Positions 1 to 8,038 are shown, counted from the stretch's first letter. The stretch: DNA of 64,000 nt from CBDCDJ01 sp965215355 (GCA_965215355.1 CBDCDJ010000007.1:2852001-2916000); one strand, 5' to 3'. Notes: generated by a model not told the origin, from the letters alone. Numbers and translations: made by a program.

Positions 1-192
1 GACGAGCGTTTCGACGCCCGCGCCCAAAGGGATGACGCTGCCGTTGCAGGTCGGCCAGTGGCTGCCGCACCCCGCGCCCGCGCCGGTCGCCCGCACGAAC
101 GCGCCCTGGAGGATGACCAGCGCGTTGCCGAGCAACGCCGCCCAGGCCAACTTTTGCACCGGCACCCCGGAAAACCAAGCTCCAAGCTTCAC
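1..192 (-). CDS. ctaA: Heme A synthase CtaA, N-terminal part (cut by window edge)
   Basis: Only the first 64 codons are present; the gene runs off the left edge. It starts with GTG at 190-192, preceded by a good GGAGGTG ribosome binding site. The translated start holds one hydrophobic segment (about residues 15-32) followed by GAFVRATGAGAGCGSHWPTC. This is the hallmark of COX15/CtaA proteins, whose usual form is VRxTGSGxGCxxWPxC. CtaA oxidises heme O to heme A for cytochrome aa3 oxidase and is a polytopic inner-membrane enzyme. In Deinococcota it is often next to or fused with ctaB, which cannot be checked here. The gene diverges from the PIG-L gene at 454. Confidence 0.85.
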   Translation of the reverse strand, partial: MKLGAWFSGVPVQKLAWAALLGNALVILQGAFVRATGAGAGCGSHWPTCNGSVIPLGAGVETLV

Positions 193-260
193 CCTGACAC
201 CTCCCGGCTCGTTCGTAACATCTCGCCCCCAGTATAGCCGCTCCGCGCACCCCCCGACCG

Positions 261-274
261 AGGACAATTGTCCT
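261..274. promoter_or_regulatory. 14-bp perfect palindrome in the ctaA / PIG-L divergent region
   Basis: AGGACAATTGTCCT is a perfect palindrome lying 69 bp upstream of the ctaA start and 180 bp upstream of the PIG-L gene. A homodimeric regulator could bind it. I cannot assign it to a known regulator family. Confidence 0.4.
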
Positions 275-439
275 TCGGAACGGGGTTTCAAGCCGCTTGT
301 CACGGTTGCTGACAAAAGCCGCAAAAACGGCTCGTCGTCGTTCATCCTAACCGGCGCGGGCGGGGTTGGTGTGTCATACGGTAAGGCCTTTAGCACCGAG
401 CGTGTCACTGACCGCGCACCTTCTTTCCCGGCGACCCGT

Positions 440-445
440 TAAGAT
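440..445 (+). promoter_or_regulatory. Putative -10 box for leaderless transcription
   Basis: TAAGAT lies 8 nt upstream of the ATG at 454 and there is no ribosome binding site. This is the TANNNT arrangement known for leaderless genes in Deinococcus. No convincing -35 is visible. Confidence 0.4.
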
Positions 446-453
446 GAGCCCCT

Positions 454-1143
454 ATGCGCGTTCTAGCCCTTTTTGCCCACCCCGACGACGAGCTGAGCTG
501 CGTCGGCACCTTGAAAAAGCACGCCGAGCGCGGCGACGAGACGATGCTGGTGTGGACCACGCACGGCGAGTTGGCGAGCCAGTTCATCGACGAGAGTGAA
601 CACGACGTGCGCCGCATCCGGCGCGAGCACGGCGCTTGGGTTGCTGAGAAGGTCGGCGCTCGCCACCACTTCTTCGACATGGGCGACTCGCGCATGTCGG
701 GCTCGAGAGCCGAAGCCCTGGCCGTCGCCCGCCTCTATTCGGACTTCAAACCCGACGCGGTCATCACCTGGAGCGACGACCACCCGCACCCCGACCACCG
801 CATGGCGGCCAAAATCGCCTTCGACGCGGTCACGCTGGCGCGCATCCCCAAAATTTTGAGCGAGCAGAGCCCGGAAACGCTTGCGCCCCACCGCAACGCG
901 GTCAGGTTTTTCCAGTACCCGTCGTCGGCTTTCGACCGCCCGGTCGTCCACGTCGACATCGGTGAGCACATCGACACGGTGGTAGAGATTTTTACGTTTT
1001 ACCAAGCGTTCTACGGCTGGCAGTACACGCCCGAGCAGTTTCGCCAGAGCCGCGCCGCCTTGGGCCGGGAGAGCGGCGTCGAGTACGCCGAAAAACTGCA
1101 GCGCCGCAGCGCCGTCACGCCCGCCGTGGACTATTTGGTTTGA
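454..1143 (+). CDS. PIG-L / LmbE family deacetylase
   Basis: This 229-aa protein carries the zinc-binding signature of PIG-L deacetylases: AHPDDE at residues 8-13 and HPDH at 112-115, in a Rossmann-like fold. Family members remove N-acetyl groups from GlcNAc conjugates, including GlcNAc-malate in bacillithiol synthesis (BshB) and GlcNAc-inositol in mycothiol synthesis (MshB). Length and taxon would fit a BshB-type enzyme, because Deinococcota make bacillithiol, but the substrate cannot be read from sequence. It appears monocistronic. The stop codon lies inside the first of three 16-bp tandem repeats. Confidence 0.8.
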   Translation: MRVLALFAHPDDELSCVGTLKKHAERGDETMLVWTTHGELASQFIDESEHDVRRIRREHGAWVAEKVGARHHFFDMGDSRMSGSRAEALAVARLYSDFKPDAVITWSDDHPHPDHRMAAKIAFDAVTLARIPKILSEQSPETLAPHRNAVRFFQYPSSAFDRPVVHVDIGEHIDTVVEIFTFYQAFYGWQYTPEQFRQSRAALGRESGVEYAEKLQRRSAVTPAVDYLV

Positions 1144-1182
1144 AGATCGCTTGGTTTGAAAATTGCTTGGTTTGGAGACTGC
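1135..1182. repeat. Three tandem 16-bp repeats across a stop codon
   Basis: Units are 1135-1150, 1151-1166 and 1167-1182, each beginning TTGGTTTG and ending GC, with 3-5 differences between units. The TGA of the PIG-L gene (1141-1143) is in unit 1. Confidence 0.85.
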
Positions 1183-1540
1183 TTAAACGCTCAACTTTGC
1201 AAGAGCCTCTAACCTGAGCGCTTAGCGCACCGCCAGGAGCGACGGGCGACGAGTAATCAGGGACGCGCGGCTGTGCGGGGGTATTTGGCGGTCGTCCTCC
1301 GCTTACGGTACGAAGACTGCGAAGACATTGCATTTAAGCAAGACCGACCAAACAAGTATTGACGCGGTTCATGAGTGGACCTCGAGCGGTGCACACAGCT
1401 CTCTCACAGTCCTTAGGCATGATTGGTTAGAGTGTGACGTAAAGGCCGGTTTGCTGTGCGGGTTGAACCGGCGCGTCCGTTGAGCCGTTCAACGTAAAGC
1501 TCGGCTTAAACTCACCCGATTTGCAGAGCTGGAGGCTATT
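1183..1540. other. Intergenic region without a recognised gene
   Basis: About 360 bp between the tandem repeats and the TPR gene. The only clear element is the GGAGG ribosome binding site at 1531-1535. A TTGACG at 1359-1364 has no matching -10. I see no RNA gene or coding sequence. Confidence 0.5.
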
Positions 1541-1569
1541 TTGATACGTGCAAGTTTGATACGTGCAAG
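1541..1569 (+). repeat. Direct duplication at a start codon
   Basis: TTGATACGTGCAAG occurs at 1541-1554 and again at 1556-1569, giving the N-terminus MIRASLIRAS. Either TTG could start translation, but the ribosome binding site fits the first. Confidence 0.8.
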
Positions 1570-2632
1570 CTTACTTCTGGTGCTCGGTCTGTCGCTCGCT
1601 TACGCCCAGGAAGCGGGGTCGGTCACGGACTATGTTCAAAACGGCAACCTCAACTACGCGCGCGGCGACTGCCAGTTCGCGCAGTACTTTTTTCAAGAGG
1701 CCTTAAAGCTCGAGCCCAACAACTCGGACGCCGCGCTCGGCAAGGGCAAGGCGCTCGTGTGTCAGGGCGCTTACGACACCGGCATCGCCGAGTTCGAAAC
1801 CGTTTTAAACGCCGACCCCAACAACATGGCGGCGCGGGTTCAGCTGGCGCAGGCCTACCAAAAGCAGTACGACAGCGACCGCCAGCGCTTCGGCAACCGC
1901 CTGGACGACGCCCTCAACCTCATCCGCACGACCGAACAACTCGACGCCAACAACGCCGAACTGCTCAACGTCAAGGGGGTCGTGTTGGCGCAACTCGGTG
2001 ACGCGGCGGGGGCCAGAGAAGCCCTCGAGCGCGCCACCACGCTCTACAGCAACATGAGCGCCCAGGACCAGGCGACGACCCAAATAAACCTGGGCAAGGT
2101 TTATCTGGGTCTGGAAGAGCGGGAACTCGCCCTGCAAGCGTTCAAGCGGGCGGTGGCGCTCGACCCGGCCAACGCGTCGGCGCACAACAACGTCGGGGCG
2201 ACCTACTTCGCGCTGGGCGACTGCGACCAGGGCGTCTACGAACTGTCTCAGGCCGTCAACCTCGACCCCGGCTCGCTCGACGCAACCTTCAACCTGGGCC
2301 GCGCCAAGTTCGACTGCGGTCAGGTCGACAACGCCATTCCCCACTTCGAAGCGGCGCTCAACCTGCCGGGAAACCTGAACATTCCCCAGCTTTACACCTA
2401 CTTGTCGCGCGCCTACGTCAACGTGGGCCGTTACGACGACGCGGTGTTGCGCGCGCAGCAGGGCGCGCTGTTGCCGCCCAACTCGGCCGAGGCTTACTAC
2501 TACCTGGGGCAAGCCTTCGAGGCGCGCGGCGGGTCGAACGACGCCGCAAACGCCCGCGACGCCTATCAGACGGCCCTCGAGCTCGAGCCCGGCTACCAAC
2601 TCGCCCAAGACGCCCTGAACCGCCTGCCGTAA
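1541..2632 (+). CDS. Secreted tetratricopeptide-repeat protein
   Basis: This 363-aa protein starts at TTG 1541, supported by GGAGG at 1531-1535 with a 5-nt spacer. Residues 1-23 form a signal peptide ending in AYA, so the protein is exported, probably to the periplasm. The rest is a series of about eight TPR units with the usual pattern of small residue, Tyr/Phe, Ala, and Leu-(D/E)-P-x-N/D, for example ALKLEPNNSDA, ALDPANASAHN and NLDPGSLDA. TPR proteins scaffold protein-protein contacts, and no enzymatic domain is present. It stands alone, facing the convergent dehydrogenase gene. The partner is unknown. Confidence 0.8.
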   Translation: MIRASLIRASLLLVLGLSLAYAQEAGSVTDYVQNGNLNYARGDCQFAQYFFQEALKLEPNNSDAALGKGKALVCQGAYDTGIAEFETVLNADPNNMAARVQLAQAYQKQYDSDRQRFGNRLDDALNLIRTTEQLDANNAELLNVKGVVLAQLGDAAGAREALERATTLYSNMSAQDQATTQINLGKVYLGLEERELALQAFKRAVALDPANASAHNNVGATYFALGDCDQGVYELSQAVNLDPGSLDATFNLGRAKFDCGQVDNAIPHFEAALNLPGNLNIPQLYTYLSRAYVNVGRYDDAVLRAQQGALLPPNSAEAYYYLGQAFEARGGSNDAANARDAYQTALELEPGYQLAQDALNRLP

Positions 2633-2797
2633 AGTTTGGCCGCACAAACCTCGACGTTTAAACAGTCGGTCCTGAAATTCGGGGCTGATTGTTTGTATTG
2701 CTGACTTTGAGAAAAGCTCGGTCTCGAGCGCTTGCCCCGGCGGCCAAAAAACGACCCGAAGCGCGCTCAGCCTCTCAAACGGGGCACACCGACCGGG

Positions 2798-3637
2798 TCA
2801 AACGTCGTACTCGTAAAAACCTCGCCCCGACTTGCGCCCCAAACGACCCGCCTCGACAAGTTTGCGCAGCGTCTGCGGCGGCCGGAAACGCTCGCCCAGC
2901 GCCTCCGTCATCGACTCGGCGATGAGGAGCATCGTGTCGAGCCCGACGTAGTCGGCCAGTTCCAAAGGTCCCATCGGGTGGTTGAGGCCGAGCTTGACGG
3001 CGGTGTCTAAGTCGCGCGCCGCGGCGACGCCCTCTTCCAACATTCGCATCGACTCGATGAGGAGGGCGGCCAGTGCCCGGGTCGTCACAAACCCCTGGCG
3101 GTCGTTCACGACGACAGTCGTTTTGCCGCACGCCCGGGCGACCTCTTCGGTGACTTGTAAGGTTTTGTCGGAGGTTTGCAGCGCCCGCACGATTTCGACC
3201 AAGGTCATGCGTTCGGGCGGGTTGAACCAGTGCATCCCGATGACCTGCTCGGGGCGTTTCGTCACCCCGGCGAGCGCGGTCACGGACAGCTCGCTCGTGT
3301 TCGTGGCCAGAACGGCGTGCGCCGGGGTGAGGGTGTCGAGCTGCTGAAACAGGTCGCGCTTCAGCTCGAGCTTTTCCGGCACGGCCTCGATGACGAAATC
3401 CGCGTTTGCAGCCGCCGTCTCCAAATCGGTGGTGAGGGTCAGCTTCGCGGCCATCGTGGCCGGGTCGCTGCGCTTGCGGACGCGGGCCTCGGCCCGGTCG
3501 AGACTCGCCTGGTAAGGGTCGTAAAGCCGCACGGTGAAACCGCTCATCAGGCAGAGCGCGGCGATGCCGCCGCCCATCGTTCCCGCACCCATGACGGCAA
3601 TCGTTTCGACGTTCGTTGCAACTTTGGAATTGCTCAT
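2798..3637 (-). CDS. 3-hydroxyacyl-CoA (3-hydroxybutyryl-CoA) dehydrogenase
   Basis: This 279-aa single-function enzyme of the HCDH family oxidises (S)-3-hydroxyacyl-CoA with NAD. The N-terminal Rossmann domain shows GAGTMG at 17-22. The second domain follows, with the catalytic segment HWFNPPERMTLVEIV and the C-terminal GRKSGRGFYEY typical of FadB C-domains and Hbd/PaaH. The length matches the 280-aa stand-alone Hbd type, not the large bifunctional FadB. The start ATG at 3635-3637 has TAAACT 7 nt upstream and no ribosome binding site, suggesting a leaderless mRNA. No other beta-oxidation gene is adjacent. Confidence 0.9.
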   Translation of the reverse strand: MSNSKVATNVETIAVMGAGTMGGGIAALCLMSGFTVRLYDPYQASLDRAEARVRKRSDPATMAAKLTLTTDLETAAANADFVIEAVPEKLELKRDLFQQLDTLTPAHAVLATNTSELSVTALAGVTKRPEQVIGMHWFNPPERMTLVEIVRALQTSDKTLQVTEEVARACGKTTVVVNDRQGFVTTRALAALLIESMRMLEEGVAAARDLDTAVKLGLNHPMGPLELADYVGLDTMLLIAESMTEALGERFRPPQTLRKLVEAGRLGRKSGRGFYEYDV

Positions 3638-3644
3638 GATGGAC

Positions 3645-3650
3645 AGTTTA
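3645..3650 (-). promoter_or_regulatory. Putative -10 box for leaderless transcription
   Basis: TAAACT on the minus strand, 7 nt before the ATG of the 3-hydroxyacyl-CoA dehydrogenase gene. Confidence 0.45.
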
Positions 3651-3661
3651 CAACTTGAGCC

Positions 3662-3919
3662 TTAGCAACTGCGGCTCGCCTCGTCGCCCGAAAAGTCCAC
3701 GCCCTCGACCTCGAACGAGACGAACAGCGTTTCAGCGGTAAAGTCCCCGCCGAAACCGCCGGGGTAGGCGTGCTCGAGCCGCAAGGTGACCTCCTCTTGC
3801 AGGTTGAGCAAGGCGTCTTCGAAGGTCTCGCCGAAAACTTTCACCTTGGGCGTGCGGCTCTCAGCCAGGTAGCTTCCGTCGTCGAGCTGCTTCACGGAAA
3901 CTTTTACGGTTCGGTCCAT
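3662..3919 (-). CDS. Small conserved protein, HicB-like fold possible
   Basis: This 85-aa acidic protein has the pattern VKVSVKQLDDGSYLAESRTPKVKVFGETFEDALLNLQEEVTLRLE in its first half, shared in outline with HicB-type and related small beta-alpha-beta proteins that recognise dsRNA-binding toxins. No HicA toxin is next to it, and no DNA-binding domain follows, so an antitoxin role is not supported. The ATG at 3917-3919 has TAAACT 6 nt upstream (3926-3931), which overlaps the stop codon of rsmJ. It may therefore have its own leaderless promoter although it follows rsmJ by only 9 bp. Confidence 0.6.
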   Translation of the reverse strand: MDRTVKVSVKQLDDGSYLAESRTPKVKVFGETFEDALLNLQEEVTLRLEHAYPGGFGGDFTAETLFVSFEVEGVDFSGDEASRSC

Positions 3920-3925
3920 AGCGCC

Positions 3926-3931
3926 AGTTTA
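3926..3931 (-). promoter_or_regulatory. Putative -10 box for leaderless transcription
   Basis: TAAACT on the minus strand, 6 nt before the ATG at 3919. It includes the TAA stop of the upstream rsmJ gene. Confidence 0.35.
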
Positions 3932-4654
3932 GACGAGGTACAGGTCGAAGCGTGTCGTTTTGCCCGGTAGCGTGGCGCTCGGCTTGTCACCCAAAAAGCC
4001 GGCCTTCGCCGGGCGCTTGACGACCACGCGCCGCCGGGCAACCTCGAGGGCCGTCTCGAGCAGCTCGCCGGCGTCCGCGTCGTCACCGACCAACCTTCGA
4101 AAAAAGCGCATCTCTTTCCGACTCAAAGCCGTCTTGCCCTCGGGATACATGGGGTCGAGGTAGACCGTGTCGGGACGCTCTGCGGGGTCCAGACCCAGCA
4201 ACACGGCTCGAGCCTCCCCCGGCACCAAGCTCATGCGCGCGGCGACGGCGGCGGTGGCGGGGTCGCGCAGGGCGCGCCGCAAACCGTCCGCGAGCAGCGC
4301 CGCGACCACCCCCGAGCGCTCGACCAGGGTGACGCGGCAGCCCTCGGCGGCGAGCACAAAGGCGTCGCCGCCCAAACCCGCGGTGGCGTCCAAAACGCGA
4401 GGCCGGAACGCACCCTTCACGCCGACGGCCCGCGCCACGGCCTCGCGCTTGCCGTGACGGCGCCGCAACTCGGAAAAGTCCGCGTAGACCGGTCCCGCCC
4501 GCGAGGCGGTCTCGCGCAGCTCGAGCCGCTCCGGCGTCAAGACGAGCAAAAGGTCAGTGTTCTCGCCGGACAGCGGCAGCTGCAAGCTGCGCGCCAGGTC
4601 GGCCGCAGCCGCCGCGTCGCCGCCTGCGTTCACAACACCGACGCGCGTCGTCAC
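3929..4654 (-). CDS. rsmJ: 16S rRNA m2G1516 methyltransferase RsmJ
   Basis: The protein matches RsmJ (YhiQ) along its length. It has LVLTPERLELRE near the N-terminus, KREAVARAVGVKG before the SAM site, SAM motif I VLDATAGLGGDAFVLA, then VYLDPMYPEGKTALSRKEMRFF, VVVKRP, and a C-terminal RFDLYLV. Family members N2-methylate a guanosine in helix 45 of 16S rRNA. The open frame extends to a TTG at 4744, but that start has no ribosome binding site and adds 30 residues not expected in the family. GTG at 4652-4654 gives 241 aa, close to the usual 250. The start choice is an inference. Confidence 0.82.
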   Translation of the reverse strand: MTTRVGVVNAGGDAAAAADLARSLQLPLSGENTDLLLVLTPERLELRETASRAGPVYADFSELRRRHGKREAVARAVGVKGAFRPRVLDATAGLGGDAFVLAAEGCRVTLVERSGVVAALLADGLRRALRDPATAAVAARMSLVPGEARAVLLGLDPAERPDTVYLDPMYPEGKTALSRKEMRFFRRLVGDDADAGELLETALEVARRRVVVKRPAKAGFLGDKPSATLPGKTTRFDLYLV

Positions 4655-4755
4655 ACCCCAGCCTAGCTCGAGCCGCCGAGCCGAGACCCAGGTGGGGTGT
4701 GGCTGCTCGAGCTTTTTTGAGAGTTTGTGAAAAAGTGATGGCAAGTTTACGGATA

Positions 4756-4781
4756 GTAAGCTATAATGATGGCTAGCTTAC
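4756..4781 (+). promoter_or_regulatory. Hairpin/operator overlapping a consensus TATAAT, upstream of gabT-like gene
   Basis: GTAAGCTA (4756-4763) and TAGCTTAC (4774-4781) form an 8-bp inverted repeat with a 10-bp spacer. The perfect -10 hexamer TATAAT lies at 4762-4767, inside the left arm and loop. The -35 region is poor (TGGCAA at 4739-4744, spacing 17), which fits an activated or repressed promoter. The gene starts 63 bp downstream. Confidence 0.6.
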
Positions 4782-4844
4782 GCTTGTTAAGAAGCGTGTC
4801 TTGTTCGCCTTAAATCCGAAGGCAAAACCGACCAGGAGGCAACG

Positions 4845-6161
4845 ATGAGCAACCAGAGTTTGGCTGAACGCCGCGCCGCAGCCGTCACCCCGGCGGCGTA
4901 CAGCGTCCATCCCTTTTATCCGCAACGCGCCGCGGGCTCCTACGTCTGGGACGCCGACGGCAAAAAGTACCTCGACTGGTCGGTCGGCATCGCCGTCATG
5001 AACGTCGGCCACTCGCACCCGAAGGTGTTGGCGGCGGTCAAAAAGCAGGTCGACACCTTTCAGCACCTCTGTTTCGCGGTCGGCATGAACGAGACTTACA
5101 TCGAGCTGGCCGAACGCCTCAACGAAATCGCGCCCGGCTCCTCACCCAAAAAGACGTTTCTCATCAACTCCGGGGCCGAGGCGGTCGAGAACGCGGTGAA
5201 GATTGCTAGGGCCCACACCGGCCGTCAGGGCATCGTCTCGTTTACCCACGCGTTTCACGGGCGCACCCACATGGCGCTGTCTCTGACCGGCAAGGCGAAC
5301 CCCTACAAAGCGGGCTTCGCGCCGCGCGCCGCCGAAGTGTACCGGGCGCAGTTTCCCTACCGCTACCGCAACCCGTGGGGCGCGCTCGGTGACGAGGAGA
5401 CCGGCGAAAAAGCCCTCGCCGCGCTCAAAGACCAGGTAGGCTACACCCTCGGCGAGGGCGAGATAGCGGCGTTTATTTTAGAGCCGGTTGCCGGGGAGGG
5501 CGGTTTCATCCCCGCGCCGGAAAACTTTTTACGGGGCTTGCGCGCCTACTGCAACGAAATAGGCGCACTGTGGATAGACGACGAGGTCCAAGCGGGCATC
5601 GGCCGGACCGGCGCCTGGTGGACGGTCGACCACTACGGCTTGGAACCCGACCTGGTTTGCTCGGCCAAAGCCCTGTCCTCCGGCTTTCCGCTTTCGGCGG
5701 TCGTCGGCAAGGCCGGCATCATGGACGACATCGCGCCCGGCATGTTGGGCTCGACCTTCGGCGGCAACCCGGTGAGTTGCGCCGCCGCGCTCGCCACCCT
5801 GAACGTCATCGAAGAAGAGGGCTTGTTGGAGCGCGCCCAGGAGATCGGCGCGGCGCTGCGAGACCGGCTCGGCGCGCTTAAAAACAGGTTCGAGCAAATC
5901 GGCGACGTGCGCGGTCTGGGCGCGATGGTCGGTCTAGAATTCGTCACCGGGCCGGACCACACGCCCAACAAGGCGGCGGTCGAGGCCGTCACCGTCCACG
6001 CTCGAGACGCCGGACTCATCCTGTTGCCGACCGGCACCTACAGCAACGTGATTCGCCTGTTGCCGCCCTTGAACCTGAGCGACGCCGAGCTGGAAGAAGG
6101 CTTGGAGAAGCTCGAAACGGTGGTTGAGAGCGTGCTCGAGCCCGTCACGGCGGTCGCTTGA
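4845..6161 (+). CDS. Class III PLP aminotransferase, GabT-like (4-aminobutyrate aminotransferase)
   Basis: This 438-aa fold-type I PLP enzyme resembles E. coli GabT throughout: YVWDADGKKYLDWSVGIAVMNVGHSHPKV at the N-terminus, NSGAEAVENAVKIAR (phosphate site), HAFHGRTHM, EPVAGEGGF, WIDDEVQAGIGRTG, the Schiff-base lysine in CSAKALSSGFPLSAVVG, and GSTFGGNPVSCAAALATL. GabT moves the amino group of 4-aminobutyrate to 2-oxoglutarate. Acetylornithine or other omega-amino acid specificity cannot be excluded. GGAGG precedes the ATG by 6 nt. No gabD is beside it; an IS element follows. The promoter overlaps the inverted repeat at 4756-4781. Confidence 0.85.
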   Translation: MSNQSLAERRAAAVTPAAYSVHPFYPQRAAGSYVWDADGKKYLDWSVGIAVMNVGHSHPKVLAAVKKQVDTFQHLCFAVGMNETYIELAERLNEIAPGSSPKKTFLINSGAEAVENAVKIARAHTGRQGIVSFTHAFHGRTHMALSLTGKANPYKAGFAPRAAEVYRAQFPYRYRNPWGALGDEETGEKALAALKDQVGYTLGEGEIAAFILEPVAGEGGFIPAPENFLRGLRAYCNEIGALWIDDEVQAGIGRTGAWWTVDHYGLEPDLVCSAKALSSGFPLSAVVGKAGIMDDIAPGMLGSTFGGNPVSCAAALATLNVIEEEGLLERAQEIGAALRDRLGALKNRFEQIGDVRGLGAMVGLEFVTGPDHTPNKAAVEAVTVHARDAGLILLPTGTYSNVIRLLPPLNLSDAELEEGLEKLETVVESVLEPVTAVA

Positions 6162-6357
6162 GACGCGCCGGCTGTCGCTACGCGCAAACTTTTGTGAGAA
6201 CTCAGGCCGGCAAAAGGTAGACGAAGCGATCGAAGTGGTACGTTGTCCGTGCTGAAGCCTGCTCCGAGTAGGCCTGCTTCTGTAGCACCTTGCCGCTCGC
6301 CTGTCGCACGGCGTTTCCTCGAGGGTTGCCCGCTGACGGCGTAAGGTTGAACCTGTT

Positions 6358-7235
6358 AGACCTCTTGCAAAAGTAGGCTCATCTGTTTCAAAGTAGCGGG
6401 TATGAGGTATGAAGCTGTGAAAGACTTGAAACCAGAAGCGTTCAAGCGGTTGACAGGTGTGAAGCCCAAAGTATTTACTGAGATGCTCGGTGTTCTGCGT
6501 GACGCCGAGTTGACCAAGAAGAAAGCCGGACGCGGTAGCAAGCTGAGTTTAGAAGACAAGCTGCTGTTGAGCCTGTCTTACCGGCGGGAGTACCGAACAC
6601 AGTTCCACATCGCTGCAGACTACGACGTGCATGAGTCCACCGCCAACCGCATCATCACCCGTGTCGAGAACTTACTCATCACTTCAGGTAGGTTTAGCTT
6701 GCCCAAACGGCGTGAGGTACAAGAAACCGAGTGGACGGTGGTGTTGGTGGACGTGACCGAAACGCCTATTGAACGCCCCAAAAAAAACAGCGCCACTACT
6801 ACTCAGGCAAGAAAAAACGTCATACCCTGAAGAGTCAAGTTGTGCTCGACGTCAGCAGCGGCGCTATTGTGGCGACAGCTCATGGCAAAGGGCCGCGTCA
6901 GGACTTTGCTTTGTTCAAGGCAAATGACCCGCACCTTAAGTCTTCGGTCTGGTACGTGGCCGACCTCGGTTATCAAGGTTTAGCGTCCAAGCACCCACAG
7001 ACCTGTTTGCCCATCAAAAAGCCCAGAGGTAAACACCTCACACCCGCAGACAAACAGCACAACCGGGCTTTAGGCAGCTTCCGGGTTGCTGTTGAACACG
7101 TCATTCGCTCGCTCAAAATCTGGCGCATCCTCAAAGAAACCTATCGCAACAGACGTAAACGTTTCGCCTTGCGCTTCAACCTCATCGCCGGTCTCTTCAA
7201 CGCTGGCCTTGAACTGTGACTTTCGCAAGAGGTCT
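6358..7235 (+). mobile_element. Complete IS5-family insertion sequence (878 bp)
   Basis: Terminal inverted repeats begin AGACCTCTTGCAAAAGT on the left (6358-6374) and AGACCTCTTGCGAAAGT on the right (complement of 7219-7235), with 1 mismatch in 17. The trinucleotide GTT flanks both ends (6355-6357 and 7236-7238) as a likely 3-bp target duplication. The element encodes one DDE transposase split into two frames, as in the IS1031/IS427-like groups. It lies between the gabT-like gene and carD without breaking either. Intact ends and near-identical repeats suggest a fairly recent insertion. Confidence 0.9.
6402..7219 (+). CDS. IS5-family transposase, two frames joined by -1 frameshift
   Basis: The first frame (6402-6830, 142 aa if unshifted) has the HTH_Tnp_4-type N-terminal domain (about residues 10-105) and the first catalytic Asp in VVLVDVTETPIERP. 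The second frame carries the rest of the DDE domain (HTLKSQVVLDV, VADLGYQGL, and NRALGSFRVAVEHVIRSLKIW with the catalytic Glu). The frames meet at eight adenines (6780-6787). A -1 slip there reads ERPKKKQRHYYSGKKKRHTLKSQ, the expected family sequence, so this is probably programmed frameshifting and not a mutation. The product would be about 272 aa. Confidence 0.85.
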
Positions 7236-7454
7236 GTTGTGCAAACCTAGGCAAAACGGGGGCGTTTCTGCTATACTGGCTCACGTGAGTGCGACCTCGA
7301 GCTATCTAAGACTTATTTTAAGCGCACCACTGAGAAATCACGACAAACCCCATCTCTATTAGGTTCCACAGCTTGCCGCCGTGGGGCGTCGTGATGTGTT
7401 TTGTGCAAGGCGAAGAGCAACTTTACAGTCCGAAGCGGTAAACCTGAAGGGAGC

Positions 7455-7967
7455 ATGATTTTGAAAGAAATGTCCAAAATGTTCAAGAGCGGTGACCAGG
7501 TCGTCCTACCCCCCTACGGCGTGGGGGTCGTGTCGGGCACCATGACGCGCATGATTGCAGGCGCGGAATCGAAGTATTACCAGGTCGACTTTCCCAATGG
7601 CACCTCGCGCGCGTACGTGCCGGTGCAAGCGCCGCAAAAAGCCGGGCTCCGGCCCGCCCTGACCGAAGACGAGGTGCGTGCCGTAACCGAACGGCTCGTC
7701 GACGGTCACGTCACGCTGCCCAAGCAGTGGGCGGCGCGGCACCGCAAGGTCACGGAAATTTTAACGAGCGGCGACCCCTATCAAATCGCTACGTTGGCGA
7801 GCGAGTTGCGCCGTTGGGACTTGGAGCGCGGTCTGCCCGACTTGGACCGCCAAGCGTATCGCCGCGCCTTGCGTCTGCTCGCAGGTGAAATCAGTGCGGT
7901 GCTCAATATTTCGACCAAAGAGGCGAGAGCCCTGATGGAAGTCGACGACGACACCGAACTGAACTGA
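7455..7967 (+). CDS. carD: CarD/CdnL-family RNA polymerase-binding regulator
   Basis: The N-terminal RNAP-interaction domain (about residues 8-65, FKSGDQVVLPPYGVGVVSG...YYQVDFPNGTSRAYVPV) is the Tudor-like CarD/TRCF fold that binds the RNAP beta subunit. The C-terminal half is the alpha-helical DNA-binding part (SGDPYQIATLASELRRWDLERGL...YRRALRLLAGEISAVLNIS). CarD stabilises open complexes at rRNA and other promoters. The start is uncertain: ATG 7455 lies only 1 nt after AAGGGAG, and TTG 7461 has a better 7-nt spacing. The frame is open further upstream to 7401 but lacks a signal. A TATACT at 7272-7277 is a possible -10. A terminator follows at 7985. Confidence 0.88.
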   Translation: MILKEMSKMFKSGDQVVLPPYGVGVVSGTMTRMIAGAESKYYQVDFPNGTSRAYVPVQAPQKAGLRPALTEDEVRAVTERLVDGHVTLPKQWAARHRKVTEILTSGDPYQIATLASELRRWDLERGLPDLDRQAYRRALRLLAGEISAVLNISTKEARALMEVDDDTELN

Positions 7968-7984
7968 CCTGATTTAAACTAGCG

Positions 7985-8009
7985 GCCGGGCCTCAGCGCC
8001 CGGCTTTTT
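7985..8009 (+). terminator. Rho-independent terminator of carD
   Basis: A 7-bp GC stem (GCCGGGC / GCCCGGC, 7985-7991 and 7998-8004) with a 6-nt loop, followed by TTTTT, 18 nt after the carD stop codon. Confidence 0.9.
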
Positions 8010-8038
8010 GTTTGGGCCGGTTGCAAAGCCTCGAGCTT

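Noticed and set aside
6402..7219. Reading the transposase as an inactivated pseudogene
   Set aside because: The frame change is a -1 shift exactly at eight adenines, and the fused sequence is intact, which favours programmed frameshifting.
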